From: Camillea tinctor
Taxonomy: Eukaryota > Ascomycota > Sordariomycetes > Xylariales > Xylariaceae
Direction of reading: 5' to 3'
Assembly: GCA_022578605.1 (NCBI GenBank)
Contig: MU394125.1
Location: 1-64,000 of the forward strand
Length of the DNA: 64,000 nucleotides
The translations under genes were made by a program, and so were the position numbers. Positions 34,749 through 47,232 of this stretch are shown in pieces (the stretch's first letter is position 1; the number at the start of each line of letters is the position of its first letter). The notes under the pieces are model-generated. The model was given only the letters and a program-made list of their open reading frames with translations, did not search any database and was not told the DNA's origin.

Positions 34749-35929
34749 TTCATGATGCATCATGACGGCTACTTTTTTTTTACCTTTTTCTTTTCTGCTT
34801 AAATATTGTCACTCTATTCATGTATATTGTTTATGCTCGTTACGACTATTGATGATGGCGTTTTCCGTTTGTACATAGAGCCATCTGCTGGAATAGCCGA
34901 GACGGGCATTATGGACGCCCTGCAGGCACGGCTGGATTTTTATACGTAAAAGGAGATACGAAGTGATACCACCGTGTTATGATATATACGATAGAGGACA
35001 TACATAGGAATGTACTAAACAAAAAAAGAACACTAGCCTCCCCCGGTGGAGCTTGCTGGTGATATTGTTTCTATGGTCAAGAAAACCCCGAAGAATAAAA
35101 AAAATAATAATCTAGACAATACCTATGCTTGTTGTGCCCTGGCTGTGATTTATGTGTGTCATGTGTACCTATGTAAGGGATTTAGATATGGATGATTGTA
35201 GTAGGTTAGTAGAGTCCGAGTCTAAGCAAGCCTGTATGGCAAACACGCTGCATTATATTAAATGCCATCACCCTTTAATGTTAAGAGGTTTCATGGTAAG
35301 GCTACAGGAAAGCGAGTTGAGAAGGTGAAAGGGAATAGTTACATAGTGAACTGTGACTTTAGTTCCTTCTATTAATACTAACAGTATGGTTATCAAGTAG
35401 TTGGTAGGTGTATGTAGGTATATAGGTAGATACCTAAGATAACCTCGGTGGCAAAGTCAATAACTTGGGATACCCCATTCAATATTCTTCTGAAAATGGC
35501 AATAATTCTTCAATTGGGCCAATAAAACCCTAGCAGAATCCATTAGGAATCGATGTACATGATCTAACAGTACATAATACATTACATACCTAGGTACTAC
35601 ACGTAAGATGGGATAGTGTTAAAACATGCAGATGGTGTGTAACTTAGAACTTCAGACTGAGAAAATGTGATAAGCTGATAAGAGCAATCGATAAGTACGG
35701 AGTAATAGTTTTTGTTTTTTTCGGGTTTAATGAATACTTAACTAGCGCGGGGCGAACTGCACGCCCCACACAGCGTTTTGGCTTAGAAAGTCAAGAATTA
35801 TTTCTGAATCGCAAAAATCATCCACAAATCCATTTCCCAATCAACCCACTACGATTTTGAGATTACCCCCGGTCACCCTACCGCACATACACCTAAAATC
35901 AGCTAAACCGAGGACCAAGATAACCGAAT
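34749..35929. other. intergenic between the PH gene and eIF3g
   Basis: AT-rich, with taggtatataggtaga-like words at 35400-35440 and acctaggtac at 35588. It should contain the 3' end of the PH gene and the eIF3g promoter. No gene is seen. Confidence 0.5.
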
Positions 35930-37046
35930 ATGGCTTCCAAGAACAGGTAGGCATTTTGCATGATAAATTCTTGATATTGCATCTTCTAGGCACGAACACA
36001 CGCTGACGGAGCAAAACGCTGGGAAAATACAGAGATTGGGCGGACGACGACGAGGGTGATGAGGTCACCGTCGAACTACCCCCTCCCCAGACGATCCAGA
36101 ACAAAGATGGCACCAAGACCACCATCACGTACCGCTACAACGAGGAAGGCCAGAAGGTGAAAACCACCCGGCGAATCCGCCTGGTGACGCACCGCGAGGT
36201 GGTGAACCCCCGCGTGGCCGAGCGCAAGACGTGGGCCAAGTTCGGGGTGCCGGAGAAGGAGAAGGACAGCCCGGGCCCGCAGATGGACACGACGTCGATA
36301 GGGGAGAACATCATCTTCCGGCTGAGCACCAACTGGCGCCAGGACACCAAGGACGAGGCCAAGGACCCCAACGCCAACGCTATGAAGGACAAGCTCAAGG
36401 ACAAGACGGTCAAGTGCCGCATCTGCAACGGCGAGCATTTCACCGCTCGCTGTCCGTACAAGGACACCATGGCCCCCGTCGGCGCCGAGGGCGCCGCCGG
36501 CGACGTGGCGGCCGGCATGGGCGACGACTTGTCGGCCGCTCAGCAGGGCGGCCCCGCCGGCAAGAAGGGCAGCTATGTCCCCCCCGCGCTGCGGAACAGC
36601 GGCGGTGCGGCGGGCGAGAAGATGGGCGGCAACAAGTACGGCGAGCGGGACGACTTTGCCACGCTGCGTGTGACGAACGTGAGTTTTTTTTTTCCCTCGT
36701 TCTTCTGCTCATCCATATCCCCGCTACCCTCCCCCCCCCCCTTTTCCTAATCTACACCACATAAAAATAGACAATAGCAAAAAAACAACATTACTGACTG
36801 AGAGTGTGAAAAACAATACAGGTCTCGGAGATGGCAGAGGAAGGCGAACTCCGCGACATGTTCGAGCGGTTCGGCCGCGTCACGCGCGTGTTCCTGGCCA
36901 AGGACCGCGAGACGGGGCTCGCCAAGGGCTTCGCGTTCATCAGCTTCGCGGACCGCGGCGACGCCGTCAAGGCCTGCAGCAAGATGGACGGGTACGGCTT
37001 CAAGCACCTCATCCTGCGCGTCGAGTTCGCCAAGAAGGCGGCTTAG
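35930..37046 (+). CDS. TIF35: translation initiation factor eIF3 subunit g
   Basis: Three exons are inferred: 35930-35946 (17 nt), 36033-36678 and 36822-37046, giving 295 residues, the usual eIF3g size. The first join (AG + A) gives [20 protein letters not shown], the typical acidic start. The zinc-knuckle-like [20 protein letters not shown] is followed by a Gly/Ala linker and SYVPPALR. The C-terminal RRM has RNP2 in [10 protein letters not shown], spanning the second intron, and RNP1 in [12 protein letters not shown], and ends [11 protein letters not shown]. eIF3g is the RNA-binding subunit of the eIF3 complex and acts in scanning and reinitiation. Donors are GTAGGC and GTGAGT. Exon 2 is very GC-rich with G/C-ending codons. 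The 17-nt first exon is easily missed. Confidence 0.95.
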
Positions 37047-38556
37047 GCTGCTGCTGCTGTGGTTATGGGAAGGGGCTAGAGGGTGTGGGAGGGGAAGGGA
37101 GAGGGGGGAAGGGAGGGGGTTTGCAGAGGACGATGATGAAGGCTATAGGGTGTGGGACTAAGAATAGGAAGCTCATGGTTATATTGGGCTGGGGGGCCTA
37201 TCGGCATATGATTGGGCTGGTTAGGTAGCGGAGGGTGTTGCATACGGATTGCGAAAGGGGGGGTACAGACACAAAAACAAAAATACAGCTTTGGGGCTGT
37301 TACGGTTTATACTGGTTCGGTTCGTTCTTTAAGGGGGGCGATTACAGACATACTTCCCCTTCGCAAAGTGATGACGTTTGCAATACAACTTTTTCTCTTT
37401 CTCTCTCGCATCAAGGCAATTCGGTCTTACCTTTAACGAGGATGATGAGATTGTTATATATGTGAACGTGTGCGTACTTATCACTTACATATTCAAGTCA
37501 CTGTTGTGTATATGTGAGGGAAGTTAAAGGAGGCCAAGTCATAAACTTTTGGAGTTTGATATTCAATACCTAGTCTTTTTTCTCTCTCCCCCTTTTTTTC
37601 GTTTAAGACTTTCTAAATAGAGTAATAGAGATAGCAACGCACACTTTTTTTTTTTTTTTTTTTTCAAAAAAGATAACATAAGAGGAAAATAAACTGACAT
37701 GAACAAAAAGGAAAAAGGAAACAAAACTGATGGGAAATATGACGAAGAAAGAAACGATATGATCCTATAGGTGAGGCTTTTCTGGTTTGTAGGAGATGAT
37801 GAGATACGAGACAGAAAAAAACAGAAACGAGGTATAGATGTGAGTTAATCGACAGTTGATGCCCGCTGTGGATTTTGCGAGGGTATTATATATTATGTAA
37901 GCGGTTAGATAGGATTGGAATATAGGTCGTTGATCAAGTTTCATGAATAAGGAAAATGGCCTCGTTACAAAAAGAAAAAAAATAAAAGGATCATGTCGTT
38001 TCTTTCGTGAGAAATGGTTTTTTGGGGGGGTCTTTCTTTGGAGGTGTTCGTCATATTTCGTAAGGGGGCGTTATTAATTTGGGTTGCATGTCTGTCTGTC
38101 CGCACCCACTCTTTCACGCTACTGGGAGGAAAGAGGGAAGGAGGAGACGGGATGATGGGCGGGGAGTTGTATTTAAACGAGTGTGAGTGAAGTCTGATAT
38201 CAGATCAGATTGTTTTTTTTTTTTTTTTTGGCTTGGTAAGGAAATGTCGAGTTGCGAGTTCGCGGAAAGAGAAAAATAGCGATAGAGATGATGGGGATCC
38301 GAAGCGAGAGGGATGGTCCCGGGATATGTAAAGGAAAATAACGAGTGTGTTTGTCTGTTGTTTGTCGGGAGCCTGACGGGGCTTGGTGTTATTGTTTTTC
38401 GGCTGATACTTTGGATGCGTATGCCGTTCGTTCGGCGGTTCGTTCGGTAGCAATCTTCGAGCGGAGGAGGATATATATATGTGTATATATATCATCGTCG
38501 TCCTTCCCTTCCTCCTTCATAACCCCCACATCTTCACCTTCACCTCCACATCTCTC
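37047..38556. other. intergenic between convergent genes
   Basis: This is the 3' flank of eIF3g and of the gene on the opposite strand. It has poly-T tracts at 37645-37664 and 38213-38229 and polypurine runs. No gene is seen. Confidence 0.5.
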
Positions 38557-39195
38557 TTAATACTTCCCCTTCCCCTTCCCCTTCCCCGCCGCCTTATTCT
38601 TCCACTTCTTATCCTTCACCTCCTCCTTCTTCTCCTCCTCGTCCCTGCTCCGTCCCGCGTCACGCTCCTCCTCCTCTTCGTCATCCACCTCACTATCCCC
38701 ATCCCCGTCCTCCGCATCGCTCTCCCCATCCTCGCTCCCCACCTCCGCCCGCCGCCTCGCGAGCTCCTCCTCCAGCCTCCTCTTCTCCTCGGCCTTGCGC
38801 TGGCGCTTCTTCTGCTCGGCCCGGCGCTTGCGCTCCTCGCCGCGCTCGCGCAGCAGGTACGGCGCCGCCCGCGCCACCTGCCACAGGCCCGCGAACCCGG
38901 ACCGCAGGTGCGAGAACGCCTCGCGGAAGTGGCCCCGCGCTTCGCCCAGCCCCGACCGCGCGATCGTGGCTTGCTTGCGCGCCCGGTACGCGCGCTCGGC
39001 TTTCTGCGCTTTGGCCAGCTGCTCCGACGCCGCGCGCCGGTTGGTGATGAGCAGGTTCTCCGTCCCCGACGTGCCCGGCCGGATGGCGGGCAGCGGCTTG
39101 TTGGAGGTTGGCGAGAGGGGCGGAGGCGTGGAGGGCCCGGCTTCGCCGCTGGAGGGGTTGCCCTTGGGCTTGGACATGCCGAAGAGGGAAGACAT
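38557..39195 (-). CDS. small charged coiled-coil protein of unknown function
   Basis: The protein has 212 residues in a single exon, ATG at 39195 (MSSLFGMSKPKGNPSS). Residues of about 1-45 are Ser/Pro-rich. Residues 45-115 are helical and Ala/Arg-rich (NLLITNRRAASEQLAKAQKA, then FSHLRSGFAGLWQVARAAPY). Residues 118-150 form a highly charged Lys/Arg/Glu coiled coil. An acidic run (DGDGDSEVDDEEEEE) and a Lys/Gly-rich tail (KAAGKGKGKGKY) close the protein. Codon use is strongly G/C-ending, like eIF3g next door, which supports a real gene. I do not recognise a family; a nucleic-acid or ribosome-associated protein is possible from charge alone. Confidence 0.7.
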   Translation of the reverse strand: MSSLFGMSKPKGNPSSGEAGPSTPPPLSPTSNKPLPAIRPGTSGTENLLITNRRAASEQLAKAQKAERAYRARKQATIARSGLGEARGHFREAFSHLRSGFAGLWQVARAAPYLLRERGEERKRRAEQKKRQRKAEEKRRLEEELARRRAEVGSEDGESDAEDGDGDSEVDDEEEEERDAGRSRDEEEKKEEVKDKKWKNKAAGKGKGKGKY

Positions 39196-41561
39196 GTGGG
39201 TGGTGTAAGTAGTAGGGTTAGTTTAGGCGGGGAGTGGAGGAGACAGAGGGAGAGGGTATTTGCGTGTAAAGTGGTGTGTATATTAGTGCTACCGAAGAGC
39301 GAACGAGGAAAAACAATGAGTGTGACTGAAAGAGTGTATGAGTGAGTGAATTCACATGGGAAGAAAAGAGGAGGGGAAGAGACTGGCTACGGATCAACAG
39401 CCGATTTATATTATATATATGTTCTCTCTGTCTGTCTGTCTGTTCGTCTGTTCGTCTATGTATGGATCCTATAAATATATCAGATATAGCAGATTCCTCG
39501 CTTGCGCTTGCTATTATTATCACGGTTCGCATGAATTAACGAGGGGGTGATGGGGTTTAGAACCCGGCCAGCCATGGGGAATTAAGGACAAAAAAGGGAT
39601 ACGGGCAGAGAGGGAAATCTCCCCTTCTCGGTTATCTCCTTTCTTTTTCTCCTTCTCCTCGTTCAATCTTCATTGGTATCCCTACCATGTTCCCCTGGTT
39701 CGACTCGGGGACGTGTATGAGTCAGGATGGTGAACCAATGATCCTCCTTCCCACCTGAAGAAACCGGCGCTAGAAGCGTTCTTCTGAAATTCCAGAATTC
39801 ATGCGCATCCTGGAAGACGCGAACCCTACGAGGCGTTACCTATGCGTAAGGTGTCAGGGGTGGTGAGAGCGTTCAGTGTCGTTTCGTTGATCAATGTTTC
39901 GAACGCATGAAAATCCAATCAAACGTGCTTTTCTTAGTGTGTTTTTTTTTCACCATCTTATATAGTAAGTAGAAGTAGTCTGGTTCTGCATCTACAACTA
40001 GAGAAAAAAAAGGTTTCTTTCCTTCATTGTATTTTATCTCTGATTAGGTAATTCAACGGTAACTCAATGGATAGCATGTGATATCCTTTATATCGACATA
40101 TTGATAATGTGCATGTGAGAATTGTTGGTATCGTTAGCGTAGGAGTCGTTGTTTATTGTTGAGCTATGTCTAGACCTTCACGTTTTACAACTAAGCGTTG
40201 GCCCATGGGGGGAGGTTTTAGTGTAGTTACACTACACTTATAGACTAACCTAACCTAAACGACTTTATAAGACTTGGGATGGGAAAAAAAGGCTAAAAGG
40301 CTTGGCGATCCCCACTAGAGCTTCCTGCTTGCTGTGTGTTTACCCCTCGAGTTTAAAGCAATTGCTATTTAAAGTATACAGTTGAAGGTTTGCATAGTTT
40401 ATGGTAGAATGTTACTTATTATGATTACAACGTGATGTTTTACTGTAACCTGGTTGGAGTTATTTTTTGTTACGGTTTTTTTTTTCCCGAACTAGACTGG
40501 AGAGTTAGTTATATGCGTAAGTATTGAGGTTATTGTATTATGTTATACAGGGCGTATCCCGTAGGCCCGAATCCGACCATGCAAGCTATGCTACATATGT
40601 GTGTGTGAGGAATGCAATGGAAACGTGCATGTGATTGTTGCCAAGTTGCAAGAGGTTAGGTAGGAGAGCTAAGCGAGTTTATGTATACCCCTCTCTTTTC
40701 ATCAATTGATTCTACCAGTAGCCAATGAGAAATCTAGGCTCTATTAACTACCAATCAAAATTGTCCTGTGAACCAATCAGAAACTCCCCTTGGTGTCGTC
40801 ATAGTTGCAAGACGACAACAGGGACAAAGTCAAACCATCCACCAGGAATTGCCGGTTGTAGCCAGCTACACATGACATCCATGGATTAGACTAAAAAGCG
40901 TAGAGTCAGAATTCCGAACTGACCAACAATTCCATCGGACAGGTTACACCCCTCCCCCTCTTTCTTGTCCCCCCACGCCCAGGTACCTGCTTGGTGAGTG
41001 CTACTGAACAACTTTACTTTCCCAGATTACTGCCTATGTAGGTACCTAATCAATTACACGGGTAATTCTTAGGTACTTCATGAATCCATCCCATCCCACT
41101 ATCTAGTAGTACTTAGCAACAAAATTTTTTATGATCTATTTATTTTTCCTTTCTTTTTTTCCGAACCTGTCATTTGCTACTAGTTAATAGGTATGTAAAC
41201 GGAGAAATAAAAATAAAATAAAATAAAATAAAAAAGACCAAGTCTCCAGAAATTCTCCTCATTTTTAAGGCAGTTGAAAAAGGTACTTAAGAGCTTGTAT
41301 TACCGTACCAGGTCCCGTGTGTTTTAAAATCTGATACTTTAAACCTTAAACCTTTTTGCCTTTTCTCCAACTTTCCCAATCCATTCATTCATTCATTCAC
41401 TTTTACTCACTTCAACTTATTCACCTTCTTCAACAACAAGGTCAACCCAGACGACCAAAACGTTCAACACGTTTTCGTCAACTCACTTATCCTATCCTAT
41501 CCCACCCTACCCTACTTATTATTATCTCGTTCTGCCTGCATAATCCAATCGGTTGCCAATC
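39196..41561. other. intergenic upstream of CHO2
   Basis: No gene is supported. The first 350 bases are the 5' flank of the small charged protein gene, with tctg repeats at 39427-39455. The right part is the likely CHO2 promoter with three CCAAT boxes (40722-40777). An aaaat-type run lies at 41207-41233 and a pyrimidine-rich leader at 41340-41560. Confidence 0.5.
40722..40777 (+). promoter_or_regulatory. cluster of three CCAAT boxes
   Basis: CCAAT occurs on the + strand at 40722-40726, 40751-40755 and 40773-40777, the last two in the extended form CCAATCA. They lie about 790-840 bases upstream of the CHO2 ATG. CCAAT is the core bound by the fungal HAP/CBC complex. Binding here is inferred. 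Confidence 0.45.
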
Positions 41562-44500
41562 ATGAGCTCTTCCCCAGACAACCCCTGGATCGACACCGGT
41601 GAGCTGCGTCGGAGACAAGCCCCCGAAAACGTGAATGGCGAAGATAACGACAACGCCCCTCATGCGCCTGCGAATGCGAATGCGGGGAATCGTGACCATC
41701 AGCACGACCAAGATGCAGCAGATGCAGCCCTAAAATCCAGGAAGACCTACGGTCGCACCCCCGACGGCACAGGTGAGTCTAGCCGAATACCGTCCCATCG
41801 TCGTGGGAATCTTGGATGCCCATGACATAATACTCCGGTCCTGTTCCCCTACCCTGCCATATTTCACTCTTCTTATATGTACTGCCAAGTAAAGGTATAC
41901 TTATATCTAATCTCATCACTCCCCTCGTGTGTTCTAGTCTTCATCGTTCCTCCTACCCATGACAGGATCACCCAGATGCTCGATCCCCGCGAGCCTAAGA
42001 ACGTAAGCGATATCATTGTCTTGGGCGTACTAGGCGCGCATATACTGCTTCTCTACCTATTACCCTCCACTCTGAGACGTCCGGTCTTTGCGGTTATCTA
42101 CTTGTTCTGGCGTGCTGCTTATAATGCCGGCCTTGGTATCCTTCTCCGCTGGCAATCCAATGACCACACGCTTGTCGTCTGGGCCCAGAAGTGGAAGCTG
42201 TTCGAGAAGCCCGAAACTGGCAAGAATCCGAGACCATGGCTCTACAACCTTCTCAAGCGCGAATCTGAGACCGAGATCACCCAGGATTTCGACTTTGAGA
42301 AGGCCCCCATTGAGTACAACACCTGGCTAGTCTACCGTCGTTTTGTGGACCTCGTCTTGTTATGTGACTTCGTCTCGTACTGCTTGTTCGCCATTGCCTG
42401 TGCCCATACGCCGGCTGGTGAATCTACCCTGGCCACGACTGGTCGATGGCTTCTTGGTCTTAGTGTGATTGGCTTCAACCTCTGGGTCAAGCTCGACGCT
42501 CTCCGCGTCGTAAAAGACTATGCTTGGTACTGGGGCGATTTCTTTTTCCTGGTTGACCAGGAGCTGACGTTCGATGGCGTCTTCGAGATGGCTCCACACC
42601 CCATGTATTCGATTGGCTATGCAGGTTACTATGGCATCTCTGCCCTGGCTGCGAGCTATGCTGTCTTGTTCATCTCCATTGTGGCCCATGCTGCCCAATT
42701 TGCCTTCTTAGTTCTTGTGGAGAATCCCCATATTGAGAAGACGTACAACCCTCCTGCTCCTCGCAAGCGTTCAGAGAGCCATAGCTTAAGTCAAGACGGT
42801 CTGACATCGGTTGATGCTACTTCTCCAGCTGTTCAGCAGCCAACTCCCGCACAGATACACAAGCTTATTGGCCTTAAAAATATCGATCTATTTCGGAATA
42901 TCGATTATTCGACCATTATGCTAGTTGTATACCTCGCTGTCCTAACCCTCGCTACGCCTCGGGGACCCCTATATCAGTCCTTGTTCGTTGCCCACGCTTT
43001 GGTATGGCGACTCTGGTTATCTGTCGGTCTAGGCTTTATTCTCCACCGGCAGTCTAACGATAAAATGTGGACGCGCCACTTCCTCAAATTCGGTGAAACC
43101 ACGGACGAAGCCTGGAGACAGTGGAAAGGAATGTATCATATTTCACAAGTTGTTTGCCATACTGCCTTCGTTGCCGCCTGTTGGAAGATGTACTCTATCC
43201 CGGAGGACTGGAATTCGGGCTACGTGATGCTTCGACACGTTATTGGCGCTAGTCTCGTCGCGTTGCAGGTATGGACAGCCGTGAGCATCTACGACTCACT
43301 TGGCGAGTTTGGCTGGTTCTTCGGAGATTTCTTCTTTGATCGTGGTGCCAAGCTGAACTATACTTCCATTTACCGCTTCCTTAATAACCCCGAACGCATC
43401 ATCGGCACTGCAGGCCTATGGGGTGCCGCCCTGATAACCTGGAGCAAGCCGGTATTCCTCCTAGCCATGAGCGGTCATCTCCTTACCCTTGGGTTCCTCC
43501 ATTTCGTGGAGCAGCCCCATATGCAGAAGATTTACGGCCATAGTCTGAGGGATGAAGCCGGCCTGACCAAGTTTATCAAGCGTTCACTACCACCACACGT
43601 AATGGAGTGGCAGTCGAGCGTGAACAAAGTTATGGACGAGACATCGAATTTCGTCGAGGACTTCTTGGATACAGCCCGTCCAAAACTGGCTGCTGGTGTT
43701 TCAACCATTGTGAGAGATACCTCGGCATTGTTCAACAAGTATCCTGCTCGTCTCACCCTCACGAAGCTGTCCCCTGATCTTGCAGGCTTGGATCCAAAAC
43801 ATTACTCCGTTTCCGTCGAAGGGCAGGTGTCTTCTGGTTCTGTGCTTATGGAAAGGTCTAGTGGCAAGGAAGGTACAGCTGGACGATTCCCTAACCAGCT
43901 GAAGACTCTCAGTTTTGAATATGGCGCACCGATCAAGGTAAAATGGACGGCCCCAGCCAACCATGGCAAGAAAGATTGGATTGGTCTCTATATGGTTGCC
44001 GACAACCGGTCACGAGAGGTTACGGAGCTCTCTTCTCTTGGTCGCTGGACTCCAACTGTACCTGGTCAATACGAGTCCACCACAATCGACAAGGGCATTC
44101 TCATCACAGATGAACCTGCTGGGAAGTCGGACGATTCGGGCGTCGATCTGGTTAGGGGTGAAATGGTCTTCTCAGGCGACAAGCTATGGTGGACGGAAGG
44201 CGTCTTCGAATTCCGATACCATCATGATGGAAACCACAATGTAATGTCCATATCACAACCGTTCGAGATACACATTAGCCGGTTCGACGATGAGGATCTG
44301 GAAATTGACAATCGCGGCGTGTACCAGAGCACCGTGGAGGCGGCTCTCTTGCCTGTGGTGCAGAACTGCCTCGACCGCGATCCTGACATTGCACCTAGCA
44401 CTGTGACTGAGCCTTGGGGCAGCCACGTCGAACGTGATGGTAAATATGCTAAGAGGATAGTTTACGCCATTCGACAGATGTTCGGTATCGAGTTCACGCC

Positions 44501-44719
44501 CGCCGTCGTACCTGCCGATGGCAATGTAAGGAACCTCACGTGGAGAATTTGCAATGCAAAGCAGGTTTTGGTAAGCATACGATACACGATCAGACTACTA
44601 CTTTGCAACAGGAAAAGTGACTAACTGGAGGGGTTCCTCCTTTCTAGGCACCATACAGCATGTCACGCTCTAAGGGAACGACGACGCCGTCAGCGGAGAG
44701 ACCGACGACTCCTTGCTAA
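41562..44719 (+). CDS. CHO2: phosphatidylethanolamine N-methyltransferase
   Basis: Three exons are inferred: 41562-41772, 41938-44570 and 44648-44719, giving 971 residues, normal for fungal CHO2. Donors are GTGAGT and GTAAGC; acceptors are TTCTAG in both. The first join gives [20 protein letters not shown], the conserved start of the membrane region. Two homologous membrane-embedded methyltransferase halves follow, each with a W-D/G-FF motif: [20 protein letters not shown] with [17 protein letters not shown] in the first, and [20 protein letters not shown] with [14 protein letters not shown] in the second. The C-terminal third is soluble and beta-rich ([20 protein letters not shown]). The enzyme carries out the first S-adenosylmethionine-dependent methylation of phosphatidylethanolamine on the way to phosphatidylcholine in the ER. 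The last exon encodes 23 residues ending TTPC. Confidence 0.96.
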
Positions 44720-47232
44720 CTCCTTTTCTACACAGCATATACGTATACTAAGTCTACAGATACATCGCCCGCCTGTTTCACCTCATCTTGAGGGCAATTA
44801 AAAGACTTTAGTTGAGTTACTCCCCCCTTTTCAGTAACAATGGAAAGGAAAGAAGAAAGAAATGATCCAATTGCTATTTGTATGCTGTTTTCTTCCTCTT
44901 CTGGGCGTGAAGCCTACTCGCTCTGTTACCATGCGCATAAGCAATTGGGTACCAGGTCTTCTACCTTTTTTTTTTATAAAGTGAAGACTAAAGAGCAGAA
45001 GGGGAATAACAAGCACAATGGCAAGCGAATTATTTGCGGGTCAAGTCTTAGTTTGCAATGAAAGAAAAAAAATATATGAGATATGTAACGGGGCCTTTAT
45101 ATAAACGAAACTAGCGTATGGTAGATACCTAGGTAGTTTTATATAATTTTCGCCTGAAACAAGAAAAATTAAGAAAACAGAAAATAACAATTCTAAAAAA
45201 AAAAAAGAAGAAACTTGCATATATAGTTGCTTTCCTGATCTTGGGAATAGGTGTAATCGATCATGCGTGTTTCTTTTGTGAAGTTAAAAGCAAGAAGGGG
45301 GTTTGCGTAAAAAGAGGAGGTGAGGGATGTTAAATTTAGGTTAGGTAAGTAAGTAAATCGTATGTACTAATGTAGAAGGGGTTGGAGAAGTATATAATCA
45401 GGTATGTCTATTGGGATAAAGTTAGGTAATAATATATACTTAGGTACCTATATATTACTTAAAGGATGAAAGGAGGGAAGGGAGGGGAGAGAAAAGAAAG
45501 GTTTAGTGTGAGGATAAGTAAAAAGGTAAAAAAGGGAGAGGGGAGGAGGAGGAGGAGGAGGAGGAGGGTGTTACAACAGGTGTTGGGCAACCCATTATAC
45601 CATGAGACCAAAAGGTTTCAAAGTTCTACAATGACCGAGTGGTTATTGCGGCTTTATATGGTTTACCAGCCTTGGCTGGGGCGTGACAGGGCTGTGTAAA
45701 AGAGGTAGGTTAGGTTGGGTTGGGTTGAATAAATAAAATAGATAGATAGATAGATAGATAGATAGGAGGCGGGGGGGGGGAGTATAGGTTTTCATTGAGG
45801 CTTGTTTACAGAACCTAGGTATATTAGGTAGGTAGTATATGTATAGGTTATTTTGTAACCCGTGTTTGAATACGTGTTTACGTTTGTATTTCCATCTCTT
45901 TTTTTTTCTCAGGTAGGCGACATATATCTAGTAGATAATGCAGAATGCCCCGTCGGCTTATGGAGTGCGGAAACTTTTAGATGATGCCTACCATTTCGAT
46001 TCCAGTACGTCAAAAGCCAGTCTATTATAGTTTATGAGCCTCCCCCCGCCCCCTTTTCTGGAATTCTTCTTTTAGCCTACGATCTAACTCAGTGCTTAGG
46101 GATCAATGTTTCGTTCACACCCCCACTGCCCCAGCTCTGAGGGATTGCTTTATCTCTTAGCAGGAAATGTGAGCTTAGGAGGGTATTTTATATACCGGTT
46201 CTGGGTATCCTCATCTTGGTAGCTTCCATCGTCATCGCCAATTTCATCATCACCTCTAGTGATCCAAATCAGCCCTCGTTGGTACGGGACTAAATAAACA
46301 AAAAAAAAAAAAAACCATTTCTTTGGGTATGCTGCCCTGTAGATAGATATTGCGCTGTATATCATCTTGTAGTTTACCCCCCGATTCGGACAATATCCTA
46401 CATTTATGTCGTTAGTCTAGTCAGCATACCGATATGTACCCACGAACCCTTTGTCCGTTCCGAGACTAGATGGAGCAGGGACGTAGTGCTCCAGATTTTA
46501 AACATAAACCTATAAGTGCCTTCTTCTCGACCACGACTCTACCTTTTTTACATAACCCCATTAACTATCTCTCCCCTTCTCTCTCTCTCTTTTTATATAT
46601 ATAATCTAAACAGATGCGGTAATGCACACCAAAAACCAACAAGCAGAAAGAATACAGCACAGAAAGGAAAGTAGAATAATGTTTGTATGTATAGGTAGGT
46701 TATATAAGTCTTACGTCCTGGCATCAATCAATCCCTGCTCTCCTTCTCTCCCTTGTCCCTTTGCCTTTTCCCTATTCCCCTTTCTTCCACCCCCTTCCTC
46801 TTTTCTCCTAACTTTTCTTTTTGAAAAAGTGCAGAAGAGAACAGAAAAGCCAAATACGAAAAAAACCAAAGCCGAAGCCAAAGTCAAAAAGCTTACGCCG
46901 ATGCCCCCCTCCCCCCTTTCTCCCCTCTTTCTTTCCCCTCCCTTCAGAAATAATAGTAGCCACAGCAATAATAATGATGATAATAGTAGTAGTTATGCAT
47001 ATGTTTATGTACTCCAAAACACCATTTCTCCCCCCGTTTTCCTCCGCGGAAACTTAAAAAGTGAAACCCAGAAAAAGGTTTCGGGAATGTCAAGTTTGTA
47101 AATTGCCCCAAACGCGCAGGACAAGACAGTGAAAAAACACACAAAAAGAAGAATTTTATCCTCACAGAACATAATAGAGCAGAATAGAATAGAGTGGGAT
47201 AGGGTAGGGTAGGGCAGGGTTAGGTAGGGGTA
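44720..47232. other. intergenic between convergent genes
   Basis: No gene is supported. It contains purine-rich runs (45460-45570), a (GATA)n run, poly-G and poly-A tracts, taggta words and CT-rich DNA at 46560-46950. A 159-codon open frame at 46622-47101 is low-complexity and is not accepted as a gene. Confidence 0.5.
45740..45765. repeat. (GATA)n microsatellite
   Basis: About six gata units followed by a gaggcggggggggggg run. Confidence 0.85.

Noticed and set aside
39698..39716. tRNA T-arm-like word ctggttcgactcgggg
   Set aside because: The stem has a mismatch, and no matching acceptor stem, D arm or anticodon arm could be placed upstream.
45575..45640. tRNA-like D-arm words (minus strand ggtctcatggtataatggg; plus strand ccgagtggtta)
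   Set aside because: Neither strand gives a foldable cloverleaf with a T arm and matching acceptor stem.
46622..47101. 159-codon open frame upstream of the DUF2415 gene terminus
   Set aside because: Pro/Ser/Lys runs and Asn/Ser repeats follow the CT-rich and AAT-rich DNA; it is probably chance in low-complexity sequence.
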